Source: Parabacteroides merdae ATCC 43184 (GTDB lineage Bacteria > Bacteroidota > Bacteroidia > Bacteroidales > Tannerellaceae). From it: a stretch of DNA of 64,000 nucleotides. The DNA is taken from assembly GCF_025151215.1 (NCBI RefSeq), contig NZ_CP102286.1, forward strand, positions 2,542,001 through 2,606,000, written 5' to 3'. The first letter of the stretch is position 1, and the number at the start of each line of letters is the position of its first letter. Positions 61,187 through 64,000 of this stretch are shown in pieces. The translations under genes and the position numbers were made by a program. The notes beneath the pieces were generated by a model. The model worked only from the letters and a program-made list of their open reading frames with translations. It had not been told where the DNA came from and searched no databases.

Positions 61187-61322
61187 AAGGGGACATTCAG
61201 TAAACAAACCATTTTATTTTAGCTCATTGACTGAATATCCCGAATTATATCATTCCCTTCATCTGTAATAACGTGAATGCGAAATATTCCGCTATACAGG
61301 TAAAGGAATGCAGGATTATTTT
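61187..61322. other. Intergenic hairpin and short repeat
   Basis: GGGACATTCAGTAAA at 61189-61203 repeats the sequence at 46579. A partly complementary ACTGAATATCCC follows at 61234-61245, so the region can fold into a long-loop hairpin that may end the AraC transcript. Confidence 0.45.
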
Positions 61323-62244
61323 TCAAAAACTTTTGTTGGAGGATGCGATCTCTCCGGCAATCAATTCATATCCTCTGTTATTCGGATGGAGGCCGTCACC
61401 GATAAACAGGCTTTCGTCTATTTTGCCGTCTTGCAGCAATAGGGCAGTTCCCGGATTGGCAAATTCGTAACCTTCCGTTTCCACCATCTCCTTAATATCG
61501 AAGTTAATGTTCCTTACCCATTGTTCCTGATTACGGCGGGGAAGGATGCCGATCACTTTGACGGAGGCTTCCGGTTGTCGCTGACGGATGGCGGAAAGGA
61601 GGAAGCGGAGACCTTCGACGATATCCCTGTCGCTGTTCAGGCCACAGTTGTTCGTGCCGATCATCAAGACGACTTTTCCTGCTTTGTAGCCGTCCAGTTC
61701 TCCGTGGTATACACGCCAAAGCACATTTTCGATGCGATCCCATCCGCAGCCTAGGTTCTGGAAACCGGCAGGTCTCATGACCTTTTCCCAGGCCTCTCGT
61801 CCGTTCTTGTTGCGGTGTTCTGGTTCGCCACCCCAATAGTGGGTGATCGAATTGCCTAAGATTACAGCTTTAGGCGGATGGTTGCGTACCTGCTCCAGAA
61901 AAGCGCGGTGACGAGCCTGCCATTCATACATGTTCGGTTCCCGGCGTTGGGTGACGGGAATGGTTGTTGTCAGGCTGCCTAAAGGAATATGCAGGATTTC
62001 CCGGACCTTTCTTTCTACAGCTGCCGCCTGTTGCTGCATTCCGAAGTCGGACGGGTGCACATAGTCAACCCAACCACCGGATGGTATGTTCAGATCTTCG
62101 CGGGACAAATAATATACATCTTTAATTCCTTCGGACTGAATCTGCTCGTATGCTTTACGGGAAGCACGGTTAACCTGGGTGATTTCGTTGTATTTTATTG
62201 AATCCATATACATATTGCTATAGCCTCCGTGTTCGATCAGCAAG
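61323..62244 (-). pseudogene. SGNH/GDSL esterase gene, 5' end lost at a recombination joint
   Basis: The frame covers the end of one SGNH-hydrolase domain, which keeps only its last block (WVDYVHPSDFGM), and a full second SGNH domain: block I VILGNSITHYWGG (GNS instead of GDS), block III GTNNCG and block V DGLHPNNRGYE. The frame has no ATG or signal peptide at its beginning; it meets AbiEii sequence at 62244/62245. Such two-domain esterases are usually exported enzymes for deacetylating glycans. As it stands it cannot be secreted and is probably not expressed. Confidence 0.72.
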
Positions 62245-62637
62245 ATGGGCAGTAAAATAGAATCTTGTACCAGGATATTTCTTTTCGACTGTAATCGGTT
62301 CTATTTTGATACTTCCTGCGTCAAATGACACCCCATCTTCATGGCATACGATACCCAGGATTTCTTGGAATACACGAGCCAGGAAATCCCAGCCACAACT
62401 GATCCTGTCCGCCATAAACCCACATCAACCGTAGGACGAGCCTCAAGTCCATTCATGGCATAAAGCAAAGAACCGCCTTTCAACAAGAATTTGTCCTTGT
62501 ACTGGCTTACAGAAGCCCTGCAAAGCAGTCTCTCGTTGAAGTATCTTGCCAGAAGATACCATGTATTTATAGCCTGTCTCATTCATGAGGTTGAGCAAGC
62601 GTGTCTTTACAGACTTGTCATAGTTTTTCTTTCCCAT
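62245..62637 (-). pseudogene. abiEii: Decayed second copy of AbiEii toxin, 3' truncated
   Basis: Start MGKKNYDKSVKTRLLNLMNE is preserved, but one extra C near 62558 shifts the frame after GYKYM. A further one-base loss near 62425 and the joint at 62245 remove the rest. Only about 130 codons of sequence remain, so no toxin is made. Confidence 0.88.
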
Positions 62638-62641
62638 TATC

Positions 62642-63249
62642 TTATTCTATTGCGATTTCGAGATAATTTTTCAACGTGTTAAACACTCTTAGGCGCTTGG
62701 CGTAATCCTGCAAACGGGCGAGATTACGGTTCGGCTTTTTCAGATAAGTACGTATTACTTCCGCGCAAACGTCCAGACCAATCTTGTTCCGATACTTCAC
62801 CGCATCACAAACACTTCGTTCCATATCAGTAATATGAACTTTATATCCCGATATATCCGCATCCATAATCCCAAACTCCAAGTTCTCTTTTTTCCAATAA
62901 TAAAGTTCTATAGGCAGGGCGTGTGGAAGCACTACTTTCCTTTTATTGGCAATGGCTATGCAAAAAGCAGGCGGGACTGTCGTAGACAGTTGATGATATG
63001 TCCAGGCATTGTACAGGCATAAACACCATTCGGTATTATCCTCTCCACGTCTATCATCGTGTTTAGCAATGCCTCAGGAGCAGCATATACCCCATGACGC
63101 AATCTTATCAAATCGCCACGTTCTTTAGCTCGCAACACCTGTTTATATTCCGACAGGTGAGATATATCCGTTGTGGATATAGTCCCTCCGAGAGACGCAA
63201 CTTTATTAATTATATCATTCATATAATCCACCTTAGAAGTTCTTTTCAC
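62642..63249 (-). pseudogene. abiEi: Decayed second copy of AbiEi antitoxin, frameshifted
   Basis: It is identical to the left copy for most of its length, but a one-base deletion near 63019 (GCATAAACACC against GCATACAACACC) breaks the frame after RIIPNGV. The first 76 residues, including the winged helix, can still be made, so a DNA-binding fragment that represses the intact operon is conceivable. Confidence 0.88.
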
Positions 63250-63467
63250 ACTACAAAAATACGATTATTTTCCGAATAACAGGCAATATTCTACGGTTAA
63301 TTCACAAAAACACCGTATAATACTACCGGTATCCGTTTTTCATATAAATCATATCTATAGAAGAAGCCCTGTGTCATCTGATGATTTCTGATGACATCTG
63401 ATGCCATTGCTTTTCATGTTTTAGAGATAAAGCGGTTCTTTGCCCAAATCCATGAAAATGAGATGTT

Positions 63468-63695
63468 ATGAACATACAGGAAGCAAAGGACATCAGACTT
63501 GTTGATTTTTTAGCCGGATTCGGATATGAACCGGTAATACAGCGTGGAAACAGCGTGTGGTACAAATCACCTTTTAGGGCGGAAAAGAAGGCTTCTTTCA
63601 AGGTAGACCTTCATAAGGAACTGTGGTATGACTTCGGACTGGCCATGAGGGTTCTGATAATCTCATTCCAATGCATTACATGTATTGCCTATTAA
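63468..63695 (+). pseudogene. 5' fragment of a mobile-element primase (CHC2/Toprim-type)
   Basis: The first 59 residues (MNIQEAKDIRLVDFLAGFGY, VWYKSPFRAEKKASFKVDLH and ELWYDFG) match the N-terminus of primase-like Toprim proteins of Bacteroidetes mobilizable elements. The expected glycine-rich continuation after WYDFG is replaced from about 63645 by unrelated sequence, and the frame soon ends. It is a broken remnant of a replication or mobilization gene. Confidence 0.65.
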
Positions 63696-63833
63696 TAGTG
63701 CTATAATTCTGATATATGATGTCTTGCGCATGGATTTGCCTCAACGAATACGAATCTGTCCTCCGATTACTTGCCAATATTCCACTGCTTGAATAATATT
63801 ATTCCCAATTATAGATGTCCATAATTACTTCTT
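63696..63833. other. Short gap before the right-edge gene
   Basis: No gene is seen. The minus strand shows a short open piece ending in EYWQVIGGQIRIR, without a start. Confidence 0.35.
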
Positions 63834-64000
63834 TTATATTAGCTGTTGCGCCACCTGTAAATTCTCTTTTAATATTTTACCGAGACTTTTTGCAAAGTGT
63901 TTGTATGAATTCTTTTCTTTCTCTTTATCATTATCCGATAAATTACTACTATCAATTTCAGAGTGTACAAAACTGACAATACTATCAATTGCATTATCTA
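63834..64000 (-). CDS. 3' end of a gene running off the right edge
   Basis: The minus strand is open from base 63998 to a TAA at 63834-63836, with the C-terminal residues DNAIDSIVSFVHSEIDSSNL and KHFAKSLGKILKENLQVAQQ. The composition (charged, helical) looks like real protein. No family can be named from about 54 residues. Its 3' end lies about 190 bp from the primase fragment, facing it. Confidence 0.5.
   Translation of the reverse strand, partial: DNAIDSIVSFVHSEIDSSNLSDNDKEKEKNSYKHFAKSLGKILKENLQVAQQLI

Larger units (their letters stand above)
62245..63385. repeat. Direct repeat, right copy (AbiE locus)
   Basis: Right partner of 42699-43839. Beyond 63385 the sequences diverge, with weak similarity for about 50 bp more. 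Confidence 0.88.

Overview
This window looks like a chromosome segment of a gut Bacteroidales bacterium, probably Parabacteroides or a close relative. The reasons are the SusC/SusD pair, the type IX secretion protein SprA, -7 boxes of the TAnnTTTG type, an AbiE toxin-antitoxin locus and insertion sequences of the IS66, IS1380 and IS4 types. Genus is inferred from gene content only.

Layout. (1) 1-2529: an IS66-family element cut by the left window edge. (2) 2532-16584: a compact, almost wholly minus-strand block of mobile-element accessory genes: DUF932 protein, M20/M42-like peptidase, orphan N6-adenine methylase-like protein, DnaJ-LPD29 protein and many uncharacterised proteins. Stops and starts often overlap. 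Three copies of a branched inverted-repeat element sit in its few gaps. (3) 16692-23434: a composite transposon made of two inverted 1.6-kb IS1380 copies around a lipoprotein gene. One copy is broken by an IS4-type element. A 5-bp TTTAC duplication flanks the whole unit, which landed on the stop codon of a tyrosine integrase. (4) 23436-25209: the integrase followed by tRNA-Phe. Together with block 2 this looks like the end of an integrative element sitting at the tRNA 3' end. (5) 25287-41714: core genes thiL, lpxK, ung, sprA, ruvA, trkH, trkA and dxs. (6) 41894-41954: a 23-bp copy of the tRNA-Phe 3' end plus a terminator, a likely att scar marking a second accessory region. (7) 42216-64000: AbiEi/AbiEii, degraded lipoprotein genes, and a nutrient-uptake locus. 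That locus holds a PHP phosphoesterase, a CxxCH beta-propeller lipoprotein, a DUF6057 membrane protein, SusD, SusC, an ADP-ribosylglycohydrolase-type lipoprotein and an AraC regulator. It ends at a decayed second copy of the AbiE locus, a primase fragment and a gene running off the right edge.

How the parts may work together. The integrase, DUF932, methylase-like and polyvalent-type proteins probably help an integrative element move and survive in new hosts. The branched repeats lie just upstream of three of its minus-strand genes, and their arms change sequence while staying complementary, so a regulatory RNA or DNA structure is likely. The SusC/D locus is probably controlled by its adjacent AraC regulator. 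Its enzyme set (an ADP-ribosylglycohydrolase fold and a PHP phosphoesterase) is unlike an ordinary polysaccharide locus and suggests a phosphorylated or nucleoside/ADP-ribose-like substrate. The second accessory region is full of broken genes and recombination joints.
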